Positions 29,371 to 37,800 are shown, numbered from the stretch's first letter. The stretch is 64,000 bases of DNA from Burkholderia stagnalis (GCF_902830275.1 NZ_CADESW010000002.1:496001-560000); one strand, 5' to 3'. Notes: generated by a model from the sequence alone, not told the origin. Numbers and translations: made by a program.

Positions 29371-29859
29371 ATGGCCAAGCGCATCAGCCACAACAGCAGC
29401 GCGTGCGGAGTCGCCCGCCCGCTCGACGTGATCGGCGACGGATGGTCGCTGCTGATCGTGAGAGACGCGTTCGGCGGCCTGCGGCGCTTCGGCGAATTCC
29501 AGGAAAGCCTCGGGCTCGCACGCAACATCCTCGCGTCGCGCCTGCGCCATCTCGTCGAGCACGGCGTGTTCGAAACCGCGCCGGCGTCGGACGGCAGCGC
29601 GTATCACGAATACCTGCTGACCAGGAAGGGCCGCGCGCTGTTTCCGTTGCTCGTCGCGCTGCGGCACTGGGGCGAGGATTACTGCTTCAAGCCCAACGAA
29701 GCGCACGTCAGGCTCGTCGACCGCGAATCGGGCCGCCTCGTCCCGCACGTCGAAGTGCGCGCGCACGACGGGCGCACGCTCGCGCCCGAAGACACGATCG
29801 TCAAGTTTCCGCCTGCGCGCGCATCGTCCGCCGCGTCGAAGAAGAAGCCCGCGCGCTGA
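29371..29859 (+). CDS. HxlR-family transcriptional regulator
   Basis: A 162-residue regulator with the HxlR-type winged helix: SACGVARPLDVIGDGWSLLI, DAFGGLRRFGEFQESLGLAR and NILASRLRHLVEHGVFE, with the usual single Cys near the N-terminus that can sense thiol-reactive compounds. A basic tail (ASSAASKKKPAR) follows. The start has a strong GGAGG site. Candidate operators lie upstream of this gene, upstream of the next gene and upstream of the truncated MFS gene, so it probably controls this small cluster. Confidence 0.9.
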   Translation: MAKRISHNSSACGVARPLDVIGDGWSLLIVRDAFGGLRRFGEFQESLGLARNILASRLRHLVEHGVFETAPASDGSAYHEYLLTRKGRALFPLLVALRHWGEDYCFKPNEAHVRLVDRESGRLVPHVEVRAHDGRTLAPEDTIVKFPPARASSAASKKKPAR

Positions 29860-29944
29860 GCGCGCGGGCGCAACCGCCCGCATGACGCCGCGGCAGCACA
29901 TATGGCGCTGCCGCGCCCGCACGCTTCGGACACGCGCCATCTCA

Positions 29945-29961
29945 AGTTGCATTTTGCAACT
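29945..29961. promoter_or_regulatory. Candidate HxlR operator 2 (upstream of PLP decarboxylase)
   Basis: AGTTGCATTTTGCAACT is a perfect inverted repeat of 7-bp arms around TTT. It lies between the regulator and the decarboxylase gene, 139 bases before the latter's start. Confidence 0.6.
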
Positions 29962-30099
29962 CATTGACCTACATTGGTCACTCGTCCGACTTCTCGCGCG
30001 ATGCGCGGCCGATGCATGAACCGGCCTCATGGGCCGCACTCGCATCGGCATGCGCGCCCGGGCCGAGCCGCACATCGCCAATCACCTTTCCATTCCGCC

Positions 30100-31497
30100 A
30101 TGCATCCGACACTCGCCGCCGATCTCGCCAACCTCGACGCCCTCCTCGACGACACGCGCCGCCATGCGGTCGCGGCCCTGTCATCGCTCGACGCGCGCCC
30201 CGCCGCCGTCGCCCCGCCGCCGGCCAGCCCGACGCCGCTGCCGGAGCATGGCGCAGGGCTCGACGGCGCGCTGGCGGAATTTACCGCGCGCTGGGCGCCC
30301 GGTTTCTCCGGCAGCGCGGGGCCGCGCTACCTCGGCTTCGTCACGGGCGGCGCGACGCCCGCGTCGCTTGCCGGCGACTGGCTGACCGGGATCTACGACC
30401 AGAACCCGACCGCGGGCATCGACAGCGCGGCGCCGGACCTGGAGCGCGAGACGATCGCTCGGCTGCGGCAACTGTTCGGCCTGTCCGACGCGCAGCAGGG
30501 CGTGTTCGTCACCGGCGCGACGATGTCGAATCTCGTCGGCCTCGCGCTCGGCCGGGAATGGCTTGGCGAACGCAGGGGCGTGCGCGTGTCCGAACAGGGC
30601 GTCGCCGCGCTCGGCGACGTGCGCGTGCTGTCGGCGACGGCGCATTCGAGCGTCTACAAGGCACTGTCGGTGCTCGGCATTGGCCGCCAGGCCGTGCGCA
30701 AGGTCGCGACGCTGCCCGGGCGCGAAGCGATCGACATCGCCGCGCTCGAGGCCGCGCTGGCCCAGCAGAACGGCGAGCCGGCGATCGTCGTCGCGAACGC
30801 CGGCACCGTCAACACGGTCGACTTCGACGATCTCGCCGCGATTCACGCATTGAAGGCGCGCTATCCGTTCTGGCTGCACGTCGACGCGGCGTTCGGCGCG
30901 TTCGCCGCGCTGTCGCCGGAACACGCGCCGCTCGTCGCGGCGCTCGATGCGGCCGACTCGATCTGCATCGACCTGCACAAGTGGCTGAACGTGCCGTACG
31001 ACGCCGCCGTGCAGTTCACGCGCCGCCGCGACCTGCAGGTGCGCGTGTTCCAGAACAGCGCCGCCTACCTCGGCGTGCCGACCGACAACCCCGACTTCGT
31101 CCACCTGACGCCGGAAAACTCGCGTCGGCTGCGCGCGCTTGCGACCTGGTTCTCGCTCGCCGCGTACGGCCGCGCGGGCCATGCGGAAATCGTCACGCGC
31201 AACATCCGGCTCGCGCAGTCGCTCGGCGAGCGGATCGGCGCGCAGCCCGGCTTCCGGCTGCTCGCCCCCACGCGGCTGAACGTCGTGTGCTTCACGCTGG
31301 CCGATGCGCCCGACGAAGCGCGCATCGGCGCGTACGTGCGCGCGGTGCGCGATCTCGGCGACGCGTTCATCACCAGCACGGTCTATGACGGCGTATGGGG
31401 GCTGCGCGTCGCGTTCTCCAACTGGCGGACCGGCGAAGCGGACGTTCCGCGCATCTTCGATTCGCTGAAACAGGCGCTCGCCACACTGCAGCACTGA
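30100..31497 (+). CDS. PLP-dependent group II decarboxylase-like protein
   Basis: A 465-residue fold-type I PLP enzyme of the aromatic/aspartate decarboxylase family. Visible features are YLGFVTGGATPASLAGDWL, a cofactor-binding GATMSNLVGLALGR, the AHSSVYKAL histidine that stacks on the PLP ring, HVDAAFGAFAAL with the Asp that pairs to the pyridine nitrogen, and DLHKWLNVPYD with the Schiff-base Lys. The substrate cannot be set from sequence. I chose the MHPTLAADLANLD start; a longer frame upstream has no coding character. Next in line is the truncated MFS gene. The operon lies under HxlR-type palindromes. Confidence 0.88.
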   Translation: MHPTLAADLANLDALLDDTRRHAVAALSSLDARPAAVAPPPASPTPLPEHGAGLDGALAEFTARWAPGFSGSAGPRYLGFVTGGATPASLAGDWLTGIYDQNPTAGIDSAAPDLERETIARLRQLFGLSDAQQGVFVTGATMSNLVGLALGREWLGERRGVRVSEQGVAALGDVRVLSATAHSSVYKALSVLGIGRQAVRKVATLPGREAIDIAALEAALAQQNGEPAIVVANAGTVNTVDFDDLAAIHALKARYPFWLHVDAAFGAFAALSPEHAPLVAALDAADSICIDLHKWLNVPYDAAVQFTRRRDLQVRVFQNSAAYLGVPTDNPDFVHLTPENSRRLRALATWFSLAAYGRAGHAEIVTRNIRLAQSLGERIGAQPGFRLLAPTRLNVVCFTLADAPDEARIGAYVRAVRDLGDAFITSTVYDGVWGLRVAFSNWRTGEADVPRIFDSLKQALATLQH

Positions 31498-31569
31498 CGC
31501 GGCCGGCGCGTTCCGGCCGGGCATCCGGACGCGCCCGCGCACAAGACCGCACTGCCATCCACGGTATAG

Positions 31570-31584
31570 GTTGCATAACGCAAC
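31570..31584. promoter_or_regulatory. Candidate HxlR operator 3 (upstream of MFS/SDR)
   Basis: GTTGCATAACGCAAC, an inverted repeat with 5-bp perfect arms, identical to site 2 at 12 of 15 positions. It lies 117 bases before the start of the truncated MFS gene. Confidence 0.55.
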
Positions 31585-31700
31585 TCGATGGATTACGCTC
31601 CGCGCAGTTTCATTTTAAAACTCCAAGACGGAAGCAGGCCGTGCGTTGCGCACAGTACCGTCAATCCATTCGAATCGCCCCACCCGCCAGCGAGGTGTCG

Positions 31701-32276
31701 ATGTCCACGCAGAGTGTCCTGTCCGCCGAATCGACGCCCTCGGCCCTGCGCAGCTGGCTCGCCATCGTCGTGCTCGGCATCGCCACGTTCACCATCGTCG
31801 TCACCGAATTCGCGCCGGTCGGCCTGCTGACGCTGATCTCGGACGACCTGCACCAGAGCCCGTCGACCGTCGGCCTGCTGGTGACGGTCTACGCGGCGAT
31901 CGGCGCCGTCAGCGCGCTCGGCTCGGCGGTGATGCCGAGCCGCTTGCCGCGCAAGCCGCTGCTGCTCGTGCTGATGCTGATCCTCGTCGCGTCGAATGCC
32001 GCGGCGATGTTCGCGCACAGCTTCTCGTCGCTGATGGTCGCGCGGATCATCGGCTCGGCCGGGCACGGCCTGTTCTGGGCGATGGTCGCGGCGCTCGCGA
32101 CGCAGATCGCGCCGCCCAACCGGATGGGGCTCGCGACGTCGATCGTGTTCGGCGGCGTGTCGATCGCGAACGTGATCGGCATTCCGCTCGTCAACCTGAT
32201 CGGCCAGCAGCACGGCTGGCGGTTCGCGTTCGGCGCGCTCGCGCAGCATCCCGCGTTCGCCGGCACGCGCCCCTGA
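31701..32276 (+). pseudogene. Truncated MFS (DHA1-type) efflux transporter
   Basis: The first about 180 residues read as the N-terminal half of a DHA1 drug or sugar efflux protein: VVTEFAPVGLLTLISDDL, motif A-like VMPSRLPRKPLLL, ARIIGSAGHGLFWAMVAAL and GVSIANVIGIPLVNL. After GWRFAFGAL the sequence goes straight to AQHPAFAGTRP and a stop, giving 191 residues instead of about 390-400. The last residues look like a normal C-terminal tail, so an internal in-frame deletion of the second half is more likely than a frameshift. The product probably has six membrane helices and is likely non-functional. The SDR gene follows 53 bases later. Confidence 0.75.
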
Positions 32277-32329
32277 TCGCACGTCGTCACCCGTCACGTT
32301 CACGTTCCAAGTTCGACAGGAGCCTGCAT

Positions 32330-33070
32330 ATGAGCAATCGAGTCTGCCTGATCACCGGCGTCGGCAGCGCCACGGGCGCATCGATCGCGCGACGCTTCGC
32401 CCGCGACGGCTATCGCGTCGCGATGCTGGCGCGCAACCTCACGCGCCTGCAGGATTTCGAGCGGGAGATTCCCGGCAGCCGCGCGTTCGCGTGCGACGTC
32501 GCGGATCTCGACGCGCTGGCGACGACGATCGACGCGGTACGCGCCGAACTCGGCAAGCCGTCGGTCGTCGTGCACAACGCGGTGTCCGCAACCTTCGCGA
32601 CGTTTCTCGACGCCGATCCGGCGCGGCTCGAGCGCAATTTCCGCGTGAATACGACCGCGCTGCTGCACCTCGCGCGCGCATGCGCGCCCGACATGATCGC
32701 GGCCGGCCACGGCGCGATCGTCGTGACCGGCAACACCGCGTCGTTGCGCGGCAAGCCGAACTACGCGCTGTTCGCGCCGACCAAGGCCGCGCAGCGCATC
32801 CTCGCCGAAGCGCTCGCGCGCGATCTCGGCCCGAAGCGCGTGCACGTCGGCTACGTGATGATCGACGCGGCGATCGACACGCCGTGGCTCGGCGAGGACG
32901 GCCGCGACCGGCCGACCTGGGTCGAACCGCCGGCCGACTGGCCGTTCGCGCGCGACGCGTATTTCGCGCACCCCGACGCGATCGCCGACGAAGTGTTCCA
33001 CGTCGCGCACCAGCATCCGTCCGCGTGGTCTTTCGACTACCTGATACGCCCGTTCGCCGAGAAGTGGTAG
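32330..33070 (+). CDS. Short-chain dehydrogenase/reductase with atypical active site
   Basis: A 246-residue SDR-fold protein. The cofactor loop is TGVGSATGASIARRF (residues 9-23), and ACDVADLDAL holds the adenine-binding Asp. The NNAG motif is replaced by HNAVSA. Around the active site it reads GNTASLRG (Ser138) and ALFAPTKAA with Lys152; the position four before the Lys, normally Tyr, is Phe148. The protein may therefore work by a different proton donor or be non-catalytic. The start follows ACAGGAG. It is the last gene of the HxlR-linked group, convergent with a LysR gene. Confidence 0.85.
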   Translation: MSNRVCLITGVGSATGASIARRFARDGYRVAMLARNLTRLQDFEREIPGSRAFACDVADLDALATTIDAVRAELGKPSVVVHNAVSATFATFLDADPARLERNFRVNTTALLHLARACAPDMIAAGHGAIVVTGNTASLRGKPNYALFAPTKAAQRILAEALARDLGPKRVHVGYVMIDAAIDTPWLGEDGRDRPTWVEPPADWPFARDAYFAHPDAIADEVFHVAHQHPSAWSFDYLIRPFAEKW

Positions 33071-33084
33071 CGCGCCCCGCGCCG

Positions 33085-34059
33085 CTACGCCGCCACCGGC
33101 CCGCGCGCCGGCTCGCCCGCGCGGGCCCCCAGCCGCCCGCGCCAATCCTCCCCGCCCTCCAGCGCCGGCGTCGACTCGAACAGCTCCGCGATCCAGTCGG
33201 CGAACACGCGCACCTTCGCGGACAGGTGCCGGTTGTGCGGGTAGACGATCGAGATCGGCTTCGGTTTCGGGTTGCAGCCGGGCAGCACCTCCAGCAGCGA
33301 CCCGTCGAGCAGGTTCGGCAGCACCATGAACAGCGTCGGCTGGATCATCCCGAAGCCTTCGACGCCGCAGGTCACGTAGGCATCCGAATCGTTGACCGTG
33401 ACGCTCGCGCTCATCCTGACCTCGACCGGCTTGCCGTCGATCACGAACACCCACGGGATCGGCCGCGCGCCGTGGCTCGCGCGGAAATTCACCGCGACGT
33501 GCTCGGCGAGATCGGCGATCTCGTGCGGATCGCCGTGGCGCTTCAGGTAATCGGGCGAAGCGCAGGTCACGCGCTTGAGCATCCCGATCCGCCGCGCGAC
33601 CATCGACGAATCCTCGAGCGGCCCGACGCGGATCATGCAGTCGATGCCCTCCTCGATCGGGTCAACCGGCCGGTCGGACAGCCCGAGATCGAGCGTGATC
33701 TCCGGATAGCGCTGCCGGAACGCCGACAGCGCGGGAATCACGATCCGCCGCCCCAGCGAACCCGGCATGTGGACGCGCAGCACGCCGCTCGGCTTGCGGT
33801 TGCCCGTCTGGAAACTCGCATCGGTTTCCGCGATCTCGGCAATGATCTTCACGCAATGTTCGTAGTACGCGGCGCCTTCGGGCGTCAGCGACAGCCGGCG
33901 CGTGGTCCGGTGCATCAGCCGCACGCCGAGCAGCGCCTCGAGATTCTGGATGATCGTCGTCACCGATGCGCGCGGCATCGACAGCGTATCCGCCGCACGC
34001 GTGAAGCTGTTCGCGTCGACCACGCGGGTGAAGACTTCCATTGCCTGGATACGGTCCAT
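33085..34059 (-). CDS. LysR-family transcriptional regulator
   Basis: A 324-residue LTTR. The N-terminal winged helix is MDRIQAMEVFTRVVDANSF to TRRLSLTPEG; the effector domain follows (SGVLRVHMPGSLGRRIVIP, the segment DCMIRVGPLEDSSMVARR, GFGMIQPTLFMV). It resembles the large group of LTTRs that control divergent oxidoreductase or efflux genes. Its start has a G-rich site before the ATG. It is convergent with the SDR gene and shares 145 bases with the GlxA-type gene upstream, so its target is unclear. Confidence 0.92.
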   Translation of the reverse strand: MDRIQAMEVFTRVVDANSFTRAADTLSMPRASVTTIIQNLEALLGVRLMHRTTRRLSLTPEGAAYYEHCVKIIAEIAETDASFQTGNRKPSGVLRVHMPGSLGRRIVIPALSAFRQRYPEITLDLGLSDRPVDPIEEGIDCMIRVGPLEDSSMVARRIGMLKRVTCASPDYLKRHGDPHEIADLAEHVAVNFRASHGARPIPWVFVIDGKPVEVRMSASVTVNDSDAYVTCGVEGFGMIQPTLFMVLPNLLDGSLLEVLPGCNPKPKPISIVYPHNRHLSAKVRVFADWIAELFESTPALEGGEDWRGRLGARAGEPARGPVAA

Positions 34060-34204
34060 GCTGCCCCCTTCGATTCGCCAGCGGAACAGGACAGCATAGA
34101 GCCCGTGGAAGGGGCGGCACAAGCCCCGCCCCATTGTTCGCGATTGCAGAATAGTTGAATGTTTCGGACTGGGAATCGGCGCCGATTCGCGCAGGTCGCG
34201 CCGC

Positions 34205-35224
34205 TTACCCGGCGAACCGTTCCCGATATGCCTGCGGCGTGACGCCCAGCACGCGCACGAAGCCGCGCCGCAACGTTTCCTCGGAGCCGAATCCGCAGCG
34301 CTCGGCGATCCGCTTGAGCGGCCACGACGTGTCGCCGAGCAGGCGCTGCGCGGTCTCGATGCGGATCTGCTCGACGGCGCGCGCGGGCGTGCGCCCGGTT
34401 TCCGCGCGGTAGTGGCGCACGAAGCTGCGCTCGCTCATCCGCGCGCGCTCGGCGAGCACGGGCACGGACAGGTCGCCGCCCAGGTGCTCGGCGATCCATG
34501 CGTGCAGTTCGCCGAAGCGGTCCCCGTAGCGGTTCCCGAAGCGGTTCCCGAAGCGATCGCCGACGCGCTCCGCGCTGCGCTGCATCGACAGCGTCGCGCT
34601 GAATTGCGCCTGCCCGCCCGGGCGCTTCAGGAACACGACCAGCTCGCGCGCGACATCGAGCGCGATCGCGCGCCCGAGATCCTCCTCGACGAGCGCGAGC
34701 GCGAGATCGATGCCGGCCGTGACGCCCGCCGAGGTCCACAGCGCGCCCTCGCGGATGAAGATCGGATCGGCTTCGACGCGGATGCGCGGGTAGCGCGCCG
34801 CCAGCTCGTCGCAGCGGGTCCAGTGCGTGACCGCGCGGCGGCCGTCGAGCAGGCCCGCCTCGGCCAGCAGGAAGGCGCCCGTGCAGACCGACGCGACCCG
34901 CCGCGCGCGTTCGGCCTGCCGGCGGACCCAGCGGACCAGCCGCGGGTCGCGCGACGCCGCGTGCACGCCCTGGCCGCCGGCGACGATCACCGTGTCGGCG
35001 GGCCGACCGCCCGCGCGCAGCGCATCGGCCATCACGACGAGGCCCGCCGACGTGGCAACCGGCCCCGCTTCCGCGGCCACGACGCGCGGCGCATACGGCG
35101 CGGGCTGCCCGCGCTCGTTCGCGAGTTCGTTGACGGACGCGAACACCTGCAGCGGCCCGGTCACGTCGAGCAGTTGCGCGCCGGGAAACGCCAGCACGAG
35201 GATCGAACGCGGAGCGGTGGACAT
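34205..35224 (-). CDS. GlxA-type AraC-family regulator with DJ-1/PfpI domain
   Basis: A 339-residue protein. The N-terminal amidotransferase-like domain (residues 1 to about 190) has FPGAQLLDVTGPLQVF and the nucleophile-elbow-like VCTGAFLLAEAGLLDG. The C-terminal double HTH (about 235-335) has AERARMSERSFVRHYRAETG and RIAERCGFGSEETLRRGF. Between them is a four-residue repeat (G-D/N-R-F/Y four times), encoded by 12-base tandem repeats. It is divergent from an isonitrile-hydratase-like gene with the same kind of DJ-1 domain, which it probably regulates. Confidence 0.92.
   Translation of the reverse strand: MSTAPRSILVLAFPGAQLLDVTGPLQVFASVNELANERGQPAPYAPRVVAAEAGPVATSAGLVVMADALRAGGRPADTVIVAGGQGVHAASRDPRLVRWVRRQAERARRVASVCTGAFLLAEAGLLDGRRAVTHWTRCDELAARYPRIRVEADPIFIREGALWTSAGVTAGIDLALALVEEDLGRAIALDVARELVVFLKRPGGQAQFSATLSMQRSAERVGDRFGNRFGNRYGDRFGELHAWIAEHLGGDLSVPVLAERARMSERSFVRHYRAETGRTPARAVEQIRIETAQRLLGDTSWPLKRIAERCGFGSEETLRRGFVRVLGVTPQAYRERFAG
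34513..34560 (-). repeat. 12-bp tandem repeat inside the GlxA-type gene
   Basis: Four imperfect copies of a 12-base unit (CGAAGCGGTTCC type on the plus strand) encode G-D/N-R-F/Y repeats in the linker between the DJ-1 and AraC domains. The unit length keeps the reading frame, so copy number could vary without breaking the protein. Confidence 0.7.
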
Positions 35225-35350
35225 GGCGATTGGCGGAAAACGTGGGAGAGATGGCAATTTCGCCAAACACTACCCGCCTAGAATCGATCTGTCCAATCTG
35301 TCCTTCGCGCACCGCCCGCGGCGCGCCACTCGATCCTTCGGAGGGTTCAC

Positions 35351-36034
35351 ATGGCTCTGCAAATCGGCTTTCTCGTGTTTCCGGGCGTTCAGCAGCTCGA
35401 CCTCACCGGCCCGCACGACGTGCTCGCGTCGCTGCCGGACGCTGTGGTTCACCTGGTGTGGAAGAGCCGCGAGCCGGTCGCGTCGAGCAGCGATCTCGCG
35501 CTGACCCCGACCCGCACGTTCGCCGACTGCCCGCCGCTCGACGTGATCTGCATTCCGGGCGGCATCGGCATCAACGCGCTGCTGACCGATGCGGAGACGG
35601 TCGCGTTCGTCCGGCAGCGCGCGGCGGCCGCCCGCTACGTCACGTCGGTGTGCACCGGCGCGCTGCTGCTCGGCGCGGCGGGGCTGCTGCGCGGGCGCCG
35701 CGCGACCACGCACTGGGCGTTCCATGAACTGCTCGAGCCGCTGGGCGCGGTGCCCGTGCGCGAGCGCGTCGTGCGCGACGGCAACCTGATCACGGGCGGC
35801 GGCGTGACGGCCGGCATCGACTTCGCGCTGACGATCGCCGCGGAACTGGCCGGCGACGACGCAGCGCAGGCGATCCAGCTGGAGCTCGAGTACGCGCCGG
35901 CGCCGCCGTTCGACGCCGGTTCGCCCGATACCGCGCCGGCCGCGGTCGTGCAGCGGGTGCGCGAGCGCTCGGCGGCCGTGCTCGCCCGGCGCCGGCAGGC
36001 GGTCGAGCAGGCCGTCGCCGCGATGCCGCGCTAG
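35351..36034 (+). CDS. DJ-1/PfpI protein, isonitrile hydratase-like
   Basis: A 227-residue DJ-1 superfamily protein. The sequence GFLVFPGVQQLDLTGPHDVLA, an acid in the first strand, ICIPGGIGINALL and the nucleophile Cys101 in SVCTGALLLGAAGLLRGRRATTHW closely follow isonitrile hydratase InhA (which hydrates isonitriles to N-formamides), although Burkholderia paralogues may act on other substrates. A good GGAGG ribosome site precedes the start. It is divergent from the GlxA-type regulator and followed by a cupin gene 72 bases on. Confidence 0.85.
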   Translation: MALQIGFLVFPGVQQLDLTGPHDVLASLPDAVVHLVWKSREPVASSSDLALTPTRTFADCPPLDVICIPGGIGINALLTDAETVAFVRQRAAAARYVTSVCTGALLLGAAGLLRGRRATTHWAFHELLEPLGAVPVRERVVRDGNLITGGGVTAGIDFALTIAAELAGDDAAQAIQLELEYAPAPPFDAGSPDTAPAAVVQRVRERSAAVLARRRQAVEQAVAAMPR

Positions 36035-36106
36035 CCTGACGCTGCCGCCGCCGGCGCCCGATCGCGCGCCGGCGAACCGCCGCCATCCTTTCATCGAGCC
36101 CTGACC

Positions 36107-36418
36107 ATGAACGTTTTCCGCAGCGCCGCATTCACCGCCGAGCGCGCCTGGGGCGCGCTCGACATCGCCAGCCTGAACGGCATCACGGTCCGCCTGCACT
36201 GGACCGACCAGCCCTATCGATGGCACGTCAACGACGGCGACGAGGTGTTCGCCGTGCTCGACGGCCGCGTCGAGATGCGTTACCGCGAAGCCGGCGTCGA
36301 ACGGTCCGTGCTGCTCGCGGCCGGCGACGTGCTGCATGCGCCGGCCGGCACCGAGCACGTCGCGCACCCGCTCGGCGAGGCGCGCATTCTCGTCGTCGAA
36401 ACCGAGGGGAGCGTCTAG
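36107..36418 (+). CDS. Small cupin-domain protein
   Basis: A 103-residue single cupin. The first motif is VNDGDEVFAVLDGRVEMRY and the second reads LAAGDVLHAPAGTEHVAHPLGEARIL, with His and Glu at metal-binding positions. The activity is unknown. Its place after the isonitrile-hydratase-like gene suggests the same transcript. Confidence 0.82.
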   Translation: MNVFRSAAFTAERAWGALDIASLNGITVRLHWTDQPYRWHVNDGDEVFAVLDGRVEMRYREAGVERSVLLAAGDVLHAPAGTEHVAHPLGEARILVVETEGSV

Positions 36419-36508
36419 TGCGGCCGCACGGCATCGCCCGAAATCGGGCCGATGCCGATCGCGCGATCTTGATAGACTTGCGCGCACACGCTCATACGGG
36501 ATCCACGA

Positions 36509-36784
36509 ATGAATCTCTACACCAAGGAAGGCAAACCGCTGCAGGTCGGCGGCCAGATCGTATTCAGCCGGACGGGGCGGGTGGTCGGACGCATCCGCGG
36601 CAGCAAGGTGTTCGGCCGCGACGGCCGCTACGTCGGCACGATCGCCGGCGATCGTCTCGTCTACCGCTCGACCGACAGCATCGCGGTGGGCGCGCCGTTC
36701 GCCGCGGCCAACCGGGCCAGCGTCGCGAGGCCGCACCGCGTCGCGTCGGTGGTCTGGGGCAGCGAGCCCGCGATCCCGGCCTGA
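36509..36784 (+). CDS. Small beta-repeat protein of unknown function
   Basis: A 91-residue protein with internal repeats of the pattern G-x-V-V/I-G-R-I/T: RTGRVVGRIRGSKVFGRDGRYVGTIAGDRLVYR. The regular strands suggest a small beta-flower or barrel. It has no signal peptide. I cannot name the function. An intrinsic terminator follows 28 bases after the stop. Confidence 0.75.
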   Translation: MNLYTKEGKPLQVGGQIVFSRTGRVVGRIRGSKVFGRDGRYVGTIAGDRLVYRSTDSIAVGAPFAAANRASVARPHRVASVVWGSEPAIPA

Positions 36785-36811
36785 CGCGCCGCGCCGGCAC
36801 GCGACAAATGA

Positions 36812-36848
36812 AGCGGCCCGCGCCAATGGCGCGGGCCGCTCTTTTTTA
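36812..36848 (+). terminator. Strong terminator
   Basis: AGCGGCCCGCGCC and GGCGCGGGCCGCT enclose AAT, followed by CTTTTTT. The T-run side is on the plus strand, ending the transcript of the small beta-repeat gene. The PAAR gene on the other strand ends 18 bases beyond. Confidence 0.9.
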
Positions 36849-36865
36849 TGCCGGCGTATGCGCGC

Positions 36866-37150
36866 CTAGCCGGAAATCGTCCCGGTTGCCTGCGACGGAA
36901 TCAGCTTCGGCATCGGCTGGCACAGACACTGGCACAGGTCGTGCTCGAGCGCGACGACCTTGCCCATCACGGTCATCGTGCGCTCGCCGCCGTCGGACAC
37001 GATCACGCCCGGCGTCTTGCACGCGGCGCAGAACACGGGCGCGCCGAGATAGGCCAGCGGCCGGCCGTCGAACGACGATTCGGCGATGCCGTCGAGCACC
37101 ACGCCGCCATGATCGGTGGTGTCGCCTTTCAGAATGAATTTGCGGGTCAT
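36866..37150 (-). CDS. Orphan PAAR-domain protein
   Basis: A 94-residue PAAR protein: GDTTDHGGVVLDGI at the N-terminus, then the segment YLGAPVFCAACK and DGGERTMTVMGKVVALEHDLCQC. PAAR proteins form the metal-stabilised tip on the VgrG spike of type VI secretion systems and can carry or recruit effectors. This one has no C-terminal toxin extension, and no vgrG, hcp or tss gene is in the window, so it is an orphan tip. Cys-rich segments (CAAC and CQCLC) are notable. Confidence 0.82.
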   Translation of the reverse strand: MTRKFILKGDTTDHGGVVLDGIAESSFDGRPLAYLGAPVFCAACKTPGVIVSDGGERTMTVMGKVVALEHDLCQCLCQPMPKLIPSQATGTISG

Positions 37151-37287
37151 GTTGTCGGATCTTCCCTCGGGGATGCCGCGATCCGCGGCCGCGCGGCCGC
37201 CGTCGGGCGTTCTCGGTATCCGCCCGTCGGTCGCGGGCGTGGCGTGAGCATATCACCGCCGCGGCGCCCGGCACCGGCGCCCCGCCG

Positions 37288-37680
37288 TCACACGAACAAC
37301 GCGATGCTGAGCGCCGCGCCGCACAGGTACGTGCCGAGCGCGCCGACGAAGCGCGCGGGATTCGGCTTCGACATCGTCCGCCACGCGAGCAGGCCGGCCA
37401 CGAGCAGGCACCGGCAGGCGGTCGCGGCGACGATCAGCGACAACACCGCGCCCGACGGCTCGTGCGCGCCGTGGTAGAGAAACAGCACCGCAAGGAACGG
37501 CGCATATTCGGCGGTGTTGCCGTGCGCGCGCACCAGCTTGCGGAGCGGATTCGTCGGATCCTCCGCGCAGCCCGAGCCGATGGTGGTGCGAAAGCGGCCG
37601 ACGGAGACGGCCAGCCCGAGCCCGAACAGCAGGAGACCGAGAACCGCGGTGCAGGCGAGCGCGATGGAATTCATGTGCAT
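37288..37680 (-). CDS. MAPEG-family membrane protein
   Basis: A 130-residue protein with four hydrophobic segments and the MAPEG signature LRKLVRAHGNTAEYAPFLAVLFL, including the conserved Arg, His, Asn and Glu. Family members are membrane glutathione transferases or related enzymes of eicosanoid and glutathione metabolism; bacterial roles are mostly unknown. Two adjacent ATG codons (37680 and 37674) give MHMNS or MNS starts, and the sequence does not decide between them. Confidence 0.85.
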   Translation of the reverse strand: MHMNSIALACTAVLGLLLFGLGLAVSVGRFRTTIGSGCAEDPTNPLRKLVRAHGNTAEYAPFLAVLFLYHGAHEPSGAVLSLIVAATACRCLLVAGLLAWRTMSKPNPARFVGALGTYLCGAALSIALFV

Positions 37681-37800
37681 GGGGACACCGGACAGGAGTG
37701 GAAACGGATTGCGATTGTCGCGGATCGTACCCTCGTCCGGCCGCTTCGGCCAGTTGACGCCCCCACCGACAACGCCCGCCCGGGCGGTTTGCGTCCGCCC

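Noticed and set aside
34513..34560. CRISPR-like repeat
   Set aside because: The unit is only 12 bases, without spacers, and lies within a coding frame.
36866..37150. PAAR protein as an antibacterial toxin with immunity gene
   Set aside because: The protein has no domain beyond PAAR, and the neighbouring gene is a MAPEG protein, not an immunity-type gene.
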